Shown: in pieces, positions 10,441 to 22,300 of the stretch
Layout: each line of letters starts with the position of its first letter
How positions within the stretch are numbered: position 1 is the stretch's first letter
NCBI RefSeq assembly: GCF_020882245.1
Contig: NC_083599.1
Coordinates: 73,825,745 to 73,889,744, forward strand
Reading direction: 5' to 3'
Source of the DNA: Rhopalosiphum padi
Lineage: Eukaryota > Arthropoda > Insecta > Hemiptera > Aphididae
DNA: 64,000 nucleotides
The notes under the pieces: generated by a model
The model's input: the letters and a program-made list of their open reading frames with translations, nothing else
Databases searched by the model: none
What the model was told of the DNA's origin: nothing
Translations under genes and position numbers: made by a program

Positions 10441-10846
10441 CCCAAGCAAGGTCAGCAAAAAACTCAGCGGTTCAAATTCTAAATCTGAAGAACAAAAAGA
10501 GGAAAACCAGGAGTATGTTGTGAAAAAAATTTTGGATAAGCATACAAGATATAGCAAGGTGGAATACCTAATCAAATGGAAAGGTTACAGTGATTTTGAA
10601 AATTCCTGGGAACATTATAGGTACATCGTGTACCTAGCGGAACAGGCAGCAAACTGTTCAACAGAGCGTTCATTTTCATGTTTAAAACGAATAAAAACGT
10701 ACTTGCGTTAACAAATAAAACAAGAAAGATTAAACAGCATGGCAATTCTAACAATTGAGTCAAGTCTTCTTGTTTCATTACTATATGAAGATATTATAAA
10801 ATCGTATGCAAATAAAACGGCAAGAAGTCAACTTTTAAAGTTATAA
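10441..10846 (+). pseudogene. Unit 9 exon, premature stop after LR
   Basis: DKH type but with the intact CAAAAAG linker, so a recombinant. TCA became TAA after KTYLR, ending the frame at 10711. Shares AACATTGTTC and the ATTTTAAAAAAATG intron variants with unit 13. Confidence 0.8.
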
Positions 10847-11121
10847 TAGTTAAGTTAAGTTTAGATATATTATAGATTAGGTATTTTGAAGGGGTATTGT
10901 AACTTTTTCACCTATTATAGGAGCGGCAAATTTTTGGTGCCTATAGCCGTAAAAAAGATAAATCCGCTTCTGGTAAGGAATAACATTTATAGAGGTTACA
11001 TCTATACAAAAAATGCTTAGTAACACTGTTCAAATGTCATCAGCAGGAAACATATTTTAAAAAAATGATAAATTTATTTTGATGTTTCAATTATTAACAT
11101 AATAATGTAATTTTATCACAG

Positions 11122-11527
11122 CCCAAGCAAGGTCAGCAAAAAACTCAGCGGTTCAAATTCTAAATCTGAAGAACAAAAAGAGGAAAACCAGGAGTATGTT
11201 GTGAAAAAAATTTTGGTTAAGCGTACAAGATATAGCAAGGTGGAATACCTTATCAAATGGAAAGGTTACAGTGATTTTGAAAATTCTTGGGAACATTATA
11301 GGGACATCATGTACCTAGCGGAACGGGCAGCAAACTGTTCAACAGAGCGTTCATTTTCATGCTTAAAACGAATAAAAACGTACTTGCGTTCACAAATAAA
11401 ACAAGAAAGATTAAACAGCATGGCAATTCTAACAATTGAGTCAAGTCTTCTTGTTTCATTACTATATGAAGATATTATAAAATCGTATGCAAATAAAACG
11501 GCAAGAAGTCAACTTTTAAAGTTATAA
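11122..11527 (+). CDS. Unit 10 exon, open
   Basis: VKRT, RDIMYLAERA type, the same protein as unit 1. Private GTTATTTTG, and GGTACC instead of GGTGCC, in the 3' part. Confidence 0.5.
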
Positions 11528-11802
11528 TAGTTAAGTTAAGTTTAGATATATTATAGATTAGTTATTTTGAAGGGGTATTGTAACTTTTTCACCTATTATA
11601 GGAGCGGCAAATTTTTGGTACCTATAGCCGTAAAAAAGATAAATCCGCTTCTGGTAAGGAATAACATTTATAGAGGTTACATCTATACAAAAAATGCTTA
11701 GTAACACTGTTCAAATGTCATCAGCAGGAAACATATTCAAAATAAATGATAAATTTATTTTGATGTTTCAATTATTAACATAATAATGTAATTTTATCAC
11801 AG

Positions 11803-12208
11803 CCCAAGCAAGGTCAGCAAAAAACTCAGCGGTTCAAATTCTAAATCTGAAGAACAATAAGAGGAAAACCAGGAGTATGTTGTGAAAAAAATTTTGGATA
11901 AGCGTACAAGATATAGCAAGGTGGAATACCTTATCAAATGGAAAGGTTACAGTGATTTTGAAAATTCTTGGGAACATTATAGGGACATCATGTACCTAGC
12001 GGAACGGGCAGCAAACTGTTCAACAGAGCGTTCATTTTCATGCTTAAAACGAATAAAAACGTACTTGCGTTCACAAATAAAACAAGAAAGATTAAACAGC
12101 ATGGCAATTCTAACAATTGAGTCAAGTCTTCTTGTTTCATTACTATATGAAGATATTATAAAATCGTATGCAAATAAAACGGCAAGAAGTCAACTTTTAA
12201 AGTTATAA
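11803..12208 (+). pseudogene. Unit 11 exon (DKR mosaic, linker stop)
   Basis: Linker TAA and Asp (DKRT), joined to an RDIMYLAERA body. It is a visible recombination product between the two sub-families. Confidence 0.8.
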
Positions 12209-12483
12209 TAGTTAAGTTAAGTTTAGATATATTATAGATTAGGTATTTTGAAGGGGTATTGTAACTTTTTCACCTATTATAGGAGCGGCAAATTTTTGGT
12301 GCCTATAGCCGTAAAAAAGATAAATCCGCTTCTGGTAAGGAATAACATTTATAGAGGTTACATCTATACAAAAAATGCTTAGTAACACTGTTCAAATGTC
12401 ATCAGCAGGAAACATATTTAAAATAAATGATAAATTTATTTTGATGTTTCAATTATTAACATAATAATGTAATTTTATCACAG

Positions 12484-12889
12484 CCCAAGCAAGGTCAGCA
12501 AAAAACTCAGCGGTTCAAATTCTAAATCTGAAGAACAAAAAGAGGAAAACCAGGAGTATGTTGTGAAAAAAATTTTGGTTAAGCGTACAAGATATAGCAA
12601 GGTGGAATACCTTATCAAATGGAAAGGTTACAGTGATTTTGAAAATTCTTGGGAACATTATAGGGACATCATGTACCTAGCGGAACGGGCAGCAAACTGT
12701 TCAACAGAGCGTTCATTTTCATGTTTAAAACGAATAAAAACGTACTTGCGTTCACAAATAAAACAAGAAAGATTAAACAGCATGGCAATTCTAACAATTG
12801 AGTCAAGTCTTCTTGTTTCATAACTATATGAAGATATTATAAAATCGTATGCAAATAAAACGGCAAGAAGTCAACTTTTAAAGTTATAA
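12484..12889 (+). pseudogene. Unit 12 exon, premature stop
   Basis: RDIM type with intact linker. TTA became TAA after SSLLVS, ending the frame at 12823, within the hAT-derived tail. Confidence 0.8.
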
Positions 12890-13164
12890 TAGTTAAGTTA
12901 AGTTTAGATATATTATAGATTAGGTATTTTGAAGGGGTATTGTAACTTTTTCACCTATTATAGGAGCGGCAAATTTTTGGTGCCTATAGCCGTAAAAAAG
13001 ATAAATCCGCTTCTGGTAAGGAATAACATTTATAGAGGTTACATCTATACAAAAAATGCTTAGTAACATTGTTCAAATGTCATCAGCAGGAAACATATTT
13101 TAAAAAAATGATAAATTTATTTTGATGTTTCAATTATTAACATAATAATGTAATTTTATCACAG

Positions 13165-13570
13165 CCCAAGCAAGGTCAGCAAAAAACTCAGCGGTTCAAA
13201 TTCTAAATCTGAAGAACAAAAAGAGGAAAACCAGGAGTATGTTGTGAAAAAAATTTTGGTTAAGCGTACAAGATATAGCAAGGTGGAATACCTTATCAAA
13301 TGGAAAGGTTACAGTGATTTTGAAAATTCTTGGGAACATTATAGGGACATCATGTACCTAGCGGAACGGGCAGCAAACTGTTCAACAGAGCGTTCATTTT
13401 CATGCTTAAAACGAATAAAAACGTACTTGCGTTCACAAATAAAACAAGAAAGATTAAACAGCATGGCAATTCTAACAATTGAGTCAAGTCTTCTTGTTTC
13501 ATTACTATATGAAGATATTATAAAATCGTATGCAAATAAAACGGCAAGAAGTCAACTTTTAAAGTTATAA
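13165..13570 (+). CDS. Unit 13 exon, open
   Basis: Same protein as unit 1. Intron carries the AACATTGTTC variant of unit 9. Confidence 0.5.
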
Positions 13571-13845
13571 TAGTTAAGTTAAGTTTAGATATATTATAGA
13601 TTAGGTATTTTGAAGGGGTATTGTAACTTTTTCACCTATTATAGGAGCGGCAAATTTTTGGTGCCTATAGCCGTAAAAAAGATAAATCCGCTTCTGGTAA
13701 GGAATAACATTTATAGAGGTTACATCTATACAAAAAATGCTTAGTAACACTGTTCAAATGTCATCAGCAGGAAACATATTTAAAATAAATGATAAATTTA
13801 TTTTGATGTTTCAATTATTAACATAATAATGTAATTTTATCACAG

Positions 13846-14251
13846 CCCAAGCAAGGTCAGCAAAAAACTCAGCGGTTCAAATTCTAAATCTGAAGAACAA
13901 TAAGAGGAAAACCAGGAGTATGTTGTGAAAAAAATTTTGGATAAGCATACAAGATATAGCAAGGTGGAATACCTAATCAAATGGAAAGGTTACAGTGATT
14001 TTGAAAATTCCTGGGAACATTATAGGTACATCGTGTACCTAGCGGAACAGGCAGCAAACTGTTCAACAGAGCGTTCATTTTCATGTTTAAAACGAATAAA
14101 AACGTACTTGCGTTCACAAATAAAACAAGAAAGATTAAACAGCATGGCAATTCTAACAATTGAGTCAAGTCTTCTTGTTTCATTACTATATGAAGATATT
14201 ATAAAATCGTATGCAAATAAAACGGCAAGAAGTCAACTTTTAAAGTTATAA
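13846..14251 (+). pseudogene. Unit 14 exon (DKH type, linker stop)
   Basis: Linker TAA. Downstream as in unit 2. Confidence 0.8.
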
Positions 14252-14526
14252 TAGTTAAGTTAAGTTTAGATATATTATAGATTAGGTATTTTGAAGGGGT
14301 ATTGTAACTTTTTCACCTATTATAGGAGCGGCAAATTTTTGGTGCCTATAGCCGTAAAAAAGATAAATCCGCTTCTGGTAAGGAATAACATTTATAGAGG
14401 TTACATCTATACAAAAAATGCTTAGTAACACTGTTCAAATGTCATCAGCAGGAAACATATTTAAAATAAATGATAAATTTATTTTGATGTTTCAATTATT
14501 AACATAATAATGTAATTTTATCACAG

Positions 14527-14932
14527 CCCAAGCAAGGTCAGCAAAAAACTCAGCGGTTCAAATTCTAAATCTGAAGAACAAAAAGAGGAAAACCAGGAGT
14601 ATGTTGTGAAAAAAATTTTGGTTAAGCGTACAAGATATAGCAAGGTGGAATACCTTATCAAATGGAAAGGTTACAGTGATTTTGAAAATTCTTGGGAACA
14701 TTATAGGGACATCATGTACCTAGCGGAACGGGCAGCAAACTGTTCAACAGAGCGTTCATTTTCATGCTTAAAACGAATAAAAACGTACTTGCGTTCACAA
14801 ATAAAACAAGAAAGATTAAACAGCATGGCAATTCTAACAATTGAGTCAAGTCTTCTTGTTTCATTACTATATGAAGATATTATAAAATCGTATTCAAATA
14901 AAACGGCAAGAAGTCAACTTTTAAAGTTATAA
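14527..14932 (+). CDS. Unit 15 exon, open
   Basis: RDIM type with one private Ala-to-Ser change near the end (KSYSNK). Confidence 0.5.
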
Positions 14933-15207
14933 TAGTTAAGTTAAGTTTAGATATATTATAGATTAGGTATTTTGAAGGGGTATTGTAACTTTTTCACCTA
15001 TTATAGGAGCGGCAAATTTTTGGTGCCTATAGCCGTAAAAAAGATAAATCCGCTTCTGGTAAGGAATAACATTTATAGAGGTTACATCTATACAAAAAAT
15101 GCTTAGTAACACTGTTCAAATGTCATCAGCAGGAAACATATTTAAAATAAATGATAAATTTATTTTGATGTTTCAATTATTAACATAATAATGTAATTTT
15201 ATCACAG

Positions 15208-15613
15208 CCCAAGCAAGGTCAGCAAAAAACTCAGCGGTTCAAATTCTAAATCTGAAGAACAATAAGAGGAAAACCAGGAGTATGTTGTGAAAAAAATTTT
15301 GGATAAGCATACAAGATATAGTAAGGTGGAATACCTAATCAAATGGAAAGGTTACAGTGATTTTGAAAATTCCTGGGAACATTATAGGTACATCGTGTAC
15401 CTAGCGGAACAGGCAGCAAACTGTTCAACAGAGCGTTCATTTTCATGTTTAAAACGAATAAAAACGTACTTGCGTTCACAAATAAAACAAGAAAGATTAA
15501 ACAGCATGGCAATTCTAACAATTGAGTCAAGTCTTCTTGTTTCATTACTATATGAAGATATTATAAAATCGTATGCAAATAAAACGGCAAGAAGTCAACT
15601 TTTAAAGTTATAA
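15208..15613 (+). pseudogene. Unit 16 exon (DKH type, linker stop)
   Basis: Linker TAA. Private silent AGT in the RYSKVE block. Confidence 0.8.
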
Positions 15614-15888
15614 TAGTTAAGTTAAGTTTAGATATATTATAGATTAGGTATTTTGAAGGGGTATTGTAACTTTTTCACCTATTATAGGAGCGGCAAATTT
15701 TTGGTGCCTATAGCCGTAAAAAAGATAAATCCGCTTCTGGTAAGGAATAACATTTATAGAGGTTACATCTATACAAAAAATGCTTAGTAACACTGTTCAA
15801 ATGTCATCAGCAGGAAACATATTTTAAAAAAATGATAAATTTATTTTGATGTTTCAATTATTAACATAATAATGTAATTTTATCACAG

Positions 15889-16294
15889 CCCAAGCAAGGT
15901 CAGCAAAAAACTCAGCGGTTCAAATTCTAAATCTGAAGAACAAAAAGAGGAAAACCAGGAGTATGTTGTGAAAAAAATTTTGGTTAAGCGTACAAGATAT
16001 AGCAAGGTGGAATACCTTATCAAATGGAAAGGTTACAGTGATTTTGAAAATTCTTGGGAACATTATAGGGACATCATGTACCTAGCGGAACGGGCAGCAA
16101 ACTGTTCAACAGAGCGTTCATTTTCATGCTTAAAACGAATAAAAACGTACTTGCGTTCACAAATAAAACAAGAAAGATTAAACAGCATGGCAATTCTAAC
16201 AATTGAGTCAAGTCTTCTTGTTTCATTACTATATGAAGATATTATAAAATCGTATGCAAATAAAACGGCAAGAAGTCAACTTTTAAAGTTATAA
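15889..16294 (+). CDS. Unit 17 exon, open
   Basis: RDIM type. Followed by the GGTACC variant, shared with unit 21 four units on. Confidence 0.5.
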
Positions 16295-16569
16295 TAGTTA
16301 AGTTAAGTTTAGATATATTATAGATTAGGTATTTTGAAGGGGTATTGTAACTTTTTCACCTATTATAGGAGCGGCAAATTTTTGGTACCTATAGCCGTAA
16401 AAAAGATAAATCCGCTTCTGGTAAGGAATAACATTTATAGAGGTTACATCTATACAAAAAATGCTTAGTAACACTGTTCAAATGTCATCAGCAGGAAACA
16501 TATTTAAAATAAATGATAAATTTATTTTGATGTTTCAATTATTAACATAATAATGTAATTTTATCACAG

Positions 16570-16975
16570 CCCAAGCAAGGTCAGCAAAAAACTCAGCGGT
16601 TCAAATTCTAAATCTGAAGAACAAAAAGAGGAAAACCAGGAGTATGTTGTGAAAAAAATTTTGGTTAAGCGTACAAGATATAGCAAGGTGGAATACCTTA
16701 TCAAATGGAAAGGTTACAGTGATTTTGAAAATTCTTGGGAACATTATAGGGACATCATGTACCTAGCGGAACGGGCAGCAAACTGTTCAACAGAGCGTTC
16801 ATTTTCATGCTTAAAACGAATAAAAACGTACTTGCGTTCACAAATAAAACAAGAAAGATTAAACAGCATGGCAATTCTAACAATTGAGTCAAGTCTTCTT
16901 GTTTCATTACTATATGAAGATATTATAAAATCGTATGCAAATAAAACGGCAAGAAGTCAACTTTTAAAGTTATAA
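16570..16975 (+). CDS. Unit 18 exon, open
   Basis: RDIM type, protein identical to unit 1; counterpart of unit 22. Confidence 0.5.
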
Positions 16976-17250
16976 TAGTTAAGTTAAGTTTAGATATATT
17001 ATAGATTAGGTATTTTGAAGGGGTATTGTAACTTTTTCACCTATTATAGGAGCGGCAAATTTTTGGTGCCTATAGCCGTAAAAAAGATAAATCCGCTTCT
17101 GGTAAGGAATAACATTTATAGAGGTTACATCTATACAAAAAATGCTTAGTAACACTGTTCAAATGTCATCAGCAGGAAACATATTTAAAATAAATGATAA
17201 ATTTATTTTGATGTGTCAATTATTAACATAATAATGTAATTTTATCACAG

Positions 17251-17656
17251 CCCAAGCAAGGTCAGCAAAAAACTCAGCGGTTCAAATTCTAAATCTGAAG
17301 AACAATAAGAGGAAAACCAGGAGTATGTTGTGAAAAAAATTTTGGATAAGCATACAAGATATAGCAAGGTTGAATACCTAATCAAATGGAAAGGTTACAG
17401 TGATTTTGAAAATTCCTGGGAACATTATAGGTACATCGTGTACCTAGCGGAACAGGCAGCAAACTGTTCAACAGAGCGTTCATTTTCATGCTTAAAACGA
17501 ATAAAAACGTACTTGCGTTCACAAATAAAACAAGAAAGATTAAACAGCATGGCAATTCTAACAATTGAGTCAAGTCTTCTTGTTTCATTACTATATGAAG
17601 ATATTATAAAATCGTATGCAAATAAAACGGCAAGAAGTCAACTTTTAAAGTTATAA
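17251..17656 (+). pseudogene. Unit 19 exon (DKH type, linker stop)
   Basis: Linker TAA. Shares GATGTGTCAATT in the intron and AAGGTTGAATAC in the exon with unit 23. Confidence 0.8.
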
Positions 17657-17931
17657 TAGTTAAGTTAAGTTTAGATATATTATAGATTAGGTATTTTGAA
17701 GGGGTATTGTAACTTTTTCACCTATTATAGGAGCGGCAAATTTTTGGTGCCTATAGCCGTAAAAAAGATAAATCCGCTTCTGGTAAGGAATAACATTTAT
17801 AGAGGTTACATCTATACAAAAAATGCTTAGTAACACTGTTCAAATGTCATCAGCAGGAAACATATTTAAAATAAATGATAAATTTATTTTGATGTTTCAA
17901 TTATTAACATAATAATGTAATTTTATCACAG

Positions 17932-18337
17932 CCCAAGCAAGGTCAGCAAAAAACTCAGCGGTTCAAATTCTAAATCTGAAGAACAAAAAGAGGAAAACCA
18001 GGAGTATGTTGTGAAAAAAATTTTGGTTAAGCGTACAAGATATAGCAAGGTGGAATACCTTATCAAATGGAAAGGTTACAGTGATTTTGAAAATTCTTGG
18101 GAACATTATAGGGACATCATGTACCTAGCGGAACGGGCAGCAAACTGTTCAACAGAGCGTTCATTTTCATGCTTAAAACGAATAAAAACGTACTTGCGTT
18201 CACAAATAAAACAAGAAAGATTAAACAGCATGGCAATTCTAACAATTGAGTCAAGTCTTCTTGTTTCATTACTATATGAAGATATTATAAAATCGTATGC
18301 AAATAAAACAGCAAGAAGTCAACTTTTAAAGTTATAA
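17932..18337 (+). CDS. Unit 20 exon, open
   Basis: RDIM type. Silent AAAACAGCA near the end, shared with units 24 and 25. Confidence 0.5.
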
Positions 18338-18612
18338 TAGTTAAGTTAAGTTTAGATATATTATAGATTAGGTATTTTGAAGGGGTATTGTAACTTTTTC
18401 ACCTATTATAGGAGCGGCAAATTTTTGGTGCCTATAGCCGTAAAAAAGATAAATCCGCTTCTGGTAAGGAATAACATTTATAGAGGTTACATCTATACAA
18501 AAAATGCTTAGTAACACTGTTCAAATGTCATCAGCAGGAAACATATTTAAAATAAATGATAAATTTATTTTGATGTTTCAATTATTAACATAATAATGTA
18601 ATTTTATCACAG

Positions 18613-19018
18613 CCCAAGCAAGGTCAGCAAAAAACTCAGCGGTTCAAATTCTAAATCTGAAGAACAAAAAGAGGAAAACCAGGAGTATGTTGTGAAAAAA
18701 ATTTTGGTTAAGCGTACAAGATATAGCAAGGTGGAATACCTTATCAAATGGAAAGGTTACAGTGATTTTGAAAATTCTTGGGAACATTATAGGGACATCA
18801 TGTACCTAGCGGAACGGGCAGCAAACTGTTCAACAGAGCGTTCATTTTCATGCTTAAAACGAATAAAAACGTACTTGCGTTCACAAATAAAACAAGAAAG
18901 ATTAAACAGCATGGCAATTCTAACAATTGAGTCAAGTCTTCTTGTTTCATTACTATATGAAGATATTATAAAATCGTATGCAAATAAAACGGCAAGAAGT
19001 CAACTTTTAAAGTTATAA
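18613..19018 (+). CDS. Unit 21 exon, open
   Basis: RDIM type. GGTACC variant follows, as in unit 17. Confidence 0.5.
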
Positions 19019-19293
19019 TAGTTAAGTTAAGTTTAGATATATTATAGATTAGGTATTTTGAAGGGGTATTGTAACTTTTTCACCTATTATAGGAGCGGCA
19101 AATTTTTGGTACCTATAGCCGTAAAAAAGATAAATCCGCTTCTGGTAAGGAATAACATTTATAGAGGTTACATCTATACAAAAAATGCTTAGTAACACTG
19201 TTCAAATGTCATCAGCAGGAAACATATTTAAAATAAATGATAAATTTATTTTGATGTTTCAATTATTAACATAATAATGTAATTTTATCACAG

Positions 19294-19699
19294 CCCAAGC
19301 AAGGTCAGCAAAAAACTCAGCGGTTCAAATTCTAAATCTGAAGAACAAAAAGAGGAAAACCAGGAGTATGTTGTGAAAAAAATTTTGGTTAAGCGTACAA
19401 GATATAGCAAGGTGGAATACCTTATCAAATGGAAAGGTTACAGTGATTTTGAAAATTCTTGGGAACATTATAGGGACATCATGTACCTAGCGGAACGGGC
19501 AGCAAACTGTTCAACAGAGCGTTCATTTTCATGCTTAAAACGAATAAAAACGTACTTGCGTTCACAAATAAAACAAGAAAGATTAAACAGCATGGCAATT
19601 CTAACAATTGAGTCAAGTCTTCTTGTTTCATTACTATATGAAGATATTATAAAATCGTATGCAAATAAAACGGCAAGAAGTCAACTTTTAAAGTTATAA
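19294..19699 (+). CDS. Unit 22 exon, open
   Basis: RDIM type, protein identical to unit 1. Confidence 0.5.
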
Positions 19700-19974
19700 T
19701 AGTTAAGTTAAGTTTAGATATATTATAGATTAGGTATTTTGAAGGGGTATTGTAACTTTTTCACCTATTATAGGAGCGGCAAATTTTTGGTGCCTATAGC
19801 CGTAAAAAAGATAAATCCGCTTCTGGTAAGGAATAACATTTATAGAGGTTACATCTATACAAAAAATGCTTAGTAACACTGTTCAAATGTCATCAGCAGG
19901 AAACATATTTAAAATAAATGATAAATTTATTTTGATGTGTCAATTATTAACATAATAATGTAATTTTATCACAG

Positions 19975-20380
19975 CCCAAGCAAGGTCAGCAAAAAACTCA
20001 GCGGTTCAAATTCTAAATCTGAAGAACAATAAGAGGAAAACCAGGAGTATGTTGTGAAAAAAATTTTGGATAAGCATACAAGATATAGCAAGGTTGAATA
20101 CCTAATCAAATGGAAAGGTTACAGTGATTTTGAAAATTCCTGGGAACATTATAGGTACATCGTGTACCTAGCGGAACAGGCAGCAAACTGTTCAACAGAG
20201 CGTTCATTTTCATGCTTAAAACGAATAAAAACGTACTTGCGTTCACAAATAAAACAAGAAAGATTAAACAGCATGGCAATTCTAACAATTGAGTCAAGTC
20301 TTCTTGTTTCATTACTATATGAAGATATTATAAAATCGTATGCAAATAAAACGGCAAGAAGTCAACTTTTAAAGTTATAA
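19975..20380 (+). pseudogene. Unit 23 exon (DKH type, linker stop)
   Basis: Linker TAA, with both private variants of unit 19. Confidence 0.8.
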
Positions 20381-20655
20381 TAGTTAAGTTAAGTTTAGAT
20401 ATATTATAGATTAGGTATTTTGAAGGGGTATTGTAACTTTTTCACCTATTATAGGAGCGGCAAATTTTTGGTGCCTATAGCCGTAAAAAAGATAAATCCG
20501 CTTCTGGTAAGGAATAACATTTATAGAGGTTACATCTATACAAAAAATGCTTAGTAACACTGTTCAAATGTCATCAGCAGGAAACATATTTAAAATAAAT
20601 GATAAATTTATTTTGATGTTTCAATTATTAACATAATAATGTAATTTTATCACAG

Positions 20656-21061
20656 CCCAAGCAAGGTCAGCAAAAAACTCAGCGGTTCAAATTCTAAATC
20701 TGAAGAACAAAAAGAGGAAAACCAGGAGTATGTTGTGAAAAAAATTTTGGTTAAGCGTACAAGATATAGCAAGGTGGAATACCTTATCAAATGGAAAGGT
20801 TACAGTGATTTTGAAAATTCTTGGGAACATTATAGGGACATCATGTACCTAGCGGAACGGGCAGCAAACTGTTCAACAGAGCGTTCATTTTCATGCTTAA
20901 AACGAATAAAAACGTACTTGCGTTCACAAATAAAACAAGAAAGATTAAACAGCATGGCAATTCTAACAATTGAGTCAAGTCTTCTTGTTTCATTACTATA
21001 TGAAGATATTATAAAATCGTATGCAAATAAAACAGCAAGAAGTCAACTTTTAAAGTTATAA
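20656..21061 (+). CDS. Unit 24 exon, open
   Basis: RDIM type with the silent AAAACAGCA of unit 20. Confidence 0.5.
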
Positions 21062-21336
21062 TAGTTAAGTTAAGTTTAGATATATTATAGATTAGGTATT
21101 TTGAAGGGGTATTGTAACTTTTTCACCTATTATAGGAGCGGCAAATTTTTGGTGCCTATAGCCGTAAAAAAGATAAATCCGCTTCTGGTAAGGAATAACA
21201 TTTATAGAGGTTACATCTATACAAAAAATGCTTAGTAACACTGTTCAAATGTCATCAGCAGGAAACATATTTAAAATAAATGATAAATTTATTTTGATGT
21301 TTCAATTATTAACATAATAATGTAATTTTATCACAG

Positions 21337-21742
21337 CCCAAGCAAGGTCAGCAAAAAACTCAGCGGTTCAAATTCTAAATCTGAAGAACAAAAAGAGGAA
21401 AACCAGGAGTATGTTGTGAAAAAAATTTTGGTTAAGCGTACAAGATATAGCAAGGTGGAATACCTTATCAAATGGAAAGGTTACAGTGATTTTGAAAATT
21501 CTTGGGAACATTATAGGGACATCATGTACCTAGCGGAACGGGCAGCAAACTGTTCAACAGAGCGTTCATTTTCATGCTTAAAACGAATAAAAACGTACTT
21601 GCGTTCACAAATAAAACAAGAAAGATTAAACAGCATGGCAATTCTAACAATTGAGTCAAGTCTTCTTGTTTCATTACTATATGAAGATATTATAAAATCG
21701 TATGCAAATAAAACAGCAAGAAGTCAACTTTTAAAGTTATAA
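21337..21742 (+). CDS. Unit 25 exon, open (last full unit)
   Basis: RDIM type. Carries the silent AAAACAGCA variant. Confidence 0.5.
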
Positions 21743-22017
21743 TAGTTAAGTTAAGTTTAGATATATTATAGATTAGGTATTTTGAAGGGGTATTGTAACT
21801 TTTTCACCTATTATAGGAGCGGCAAATTTTTGGTGCCTATAGCCGTAAAAAAGATAAATCCGCTTCTGGTAAGGAATAACATTTATAGAGGTTACATCTA
21901 TACAAAAAATGCTTAGTAACACTGTTCAAATGTCATCAGCAGGAAACATATTTAAAATAAATGATAAATTTATTTTGATGTTTCAATTATTAACATAATA
22001 ATGTAATTTTATCACAG

Positions 22018-22244
22018 CCCAAGCAAGGTCAGCAAAAAACTCAGCGGTTCAAATTCTAAATCTGAAGAACAATAAGAGGAAAACCAGGAGTATGTTGTGA
22101 AAAAAAATGTTGGTTAAGCGTACAAGATATAGCAAGGTGGAATACCTTATCAAATGGAAAGGTTACAGTGATTTTGAAAATTCTTGGGAACATTATAGGG
22201 ACATCATGTACCTAGCGGAACGGGCAGCAAACTGTTCAACAGAG
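22018..22244 (+). pseudogene. Unit 26 exon, truncated
   Basis: Linker TAA, then a one-base insertion in the A run after GTG (eight A instead of seven) plus T-to-G, creating ATGTTGG. It is cut at CAACAGAG, in the middle of the hAT motif, where the right terminal repeat starts. It is the only unit with an indel. Confidence 0.85.
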
Positions 22245-22296
22245 GGTCAGGGTCGGGGTCAGGGTCATGTGTCTGAATCTCCCTTTTTATACTACT
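22245..22296 (-). repeat. Right terminal inverted repeat
   Basis: GGTCAGGGTCGGGGTCAGGG, then TGTCTGAATCTCCC and CTTTTTATACTACT: the reverse complement of the left tip with a longer hexamer run. Confidence 0.85.
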
Positions 22297-22300
22297 TATA

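Larger units (their letters stand above)
4844..22244 (+). repeat. 681-bp coding satellite, about 25.5 head-to-tail units
   Basis: Corresponding points repeat every 681 bp exactly from 4844 (GTAAGGAATAAC) to 22244 (CAACAGAG), where the right terminal repeat begins abruptly. Each unit holds about 149 bp of intron-like DNA starting GTAAGG, an acceptor TTTTATCACAG, the chromodomain-hAT exon, and about 125 bp of 3' sequence ending CTTCTG just before the next GTAAGG. No internal indel occurs until unit 26. Units differ by a few per cent or less. Shared private variants recur four units apart (see findings), implying 2724-bp higher-order duplication by unequal exchange. Confidence 0.95.
3707..22296 (+). 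mobile_element. 18.6-kb TIR element carrying host exons and a coding satellite
   Basis: The left tip AGTAGTATAAAAAGG (3707) is matched by CCTTTTTATACTACT ending at 22296. Inward of the tips both ends carry runs of the hexamer GGTCAG/CTGACC. The element splits BEL/Pao copy B between RT and RNase H. Only TAT on each side (3704-3706, 22297-22299) could be a target duplication, and in AT-rich DNA that is weak. Inside, left to right: GC-rich subterminal DNA, a promoter-like stretch, first exon 3964-3983, a minus-strand EDRF1-like exon 4400-4519, an inverted subterminal copy 4618-4677, then the 681-bp array 4844-22244. No intact transposase is present, so it is non-autonomous. I cannot assign a superfamily from the tips alone. 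Confidence 0.75.

Noticed and set aside
5805..20312. 68-residue antisense frames repeated in many units
   Set aside because: They appear only in units where sense-strand variants remove an antisense stop and have no domain; they are shadows of the chromodomain exon.
4844..22244. CRISPR-like or tandem-gene cluster
   Set aside because: Units of 681 bp without short repeat-spacer structure, in a eukaryotic context; a satellite with exons fits.
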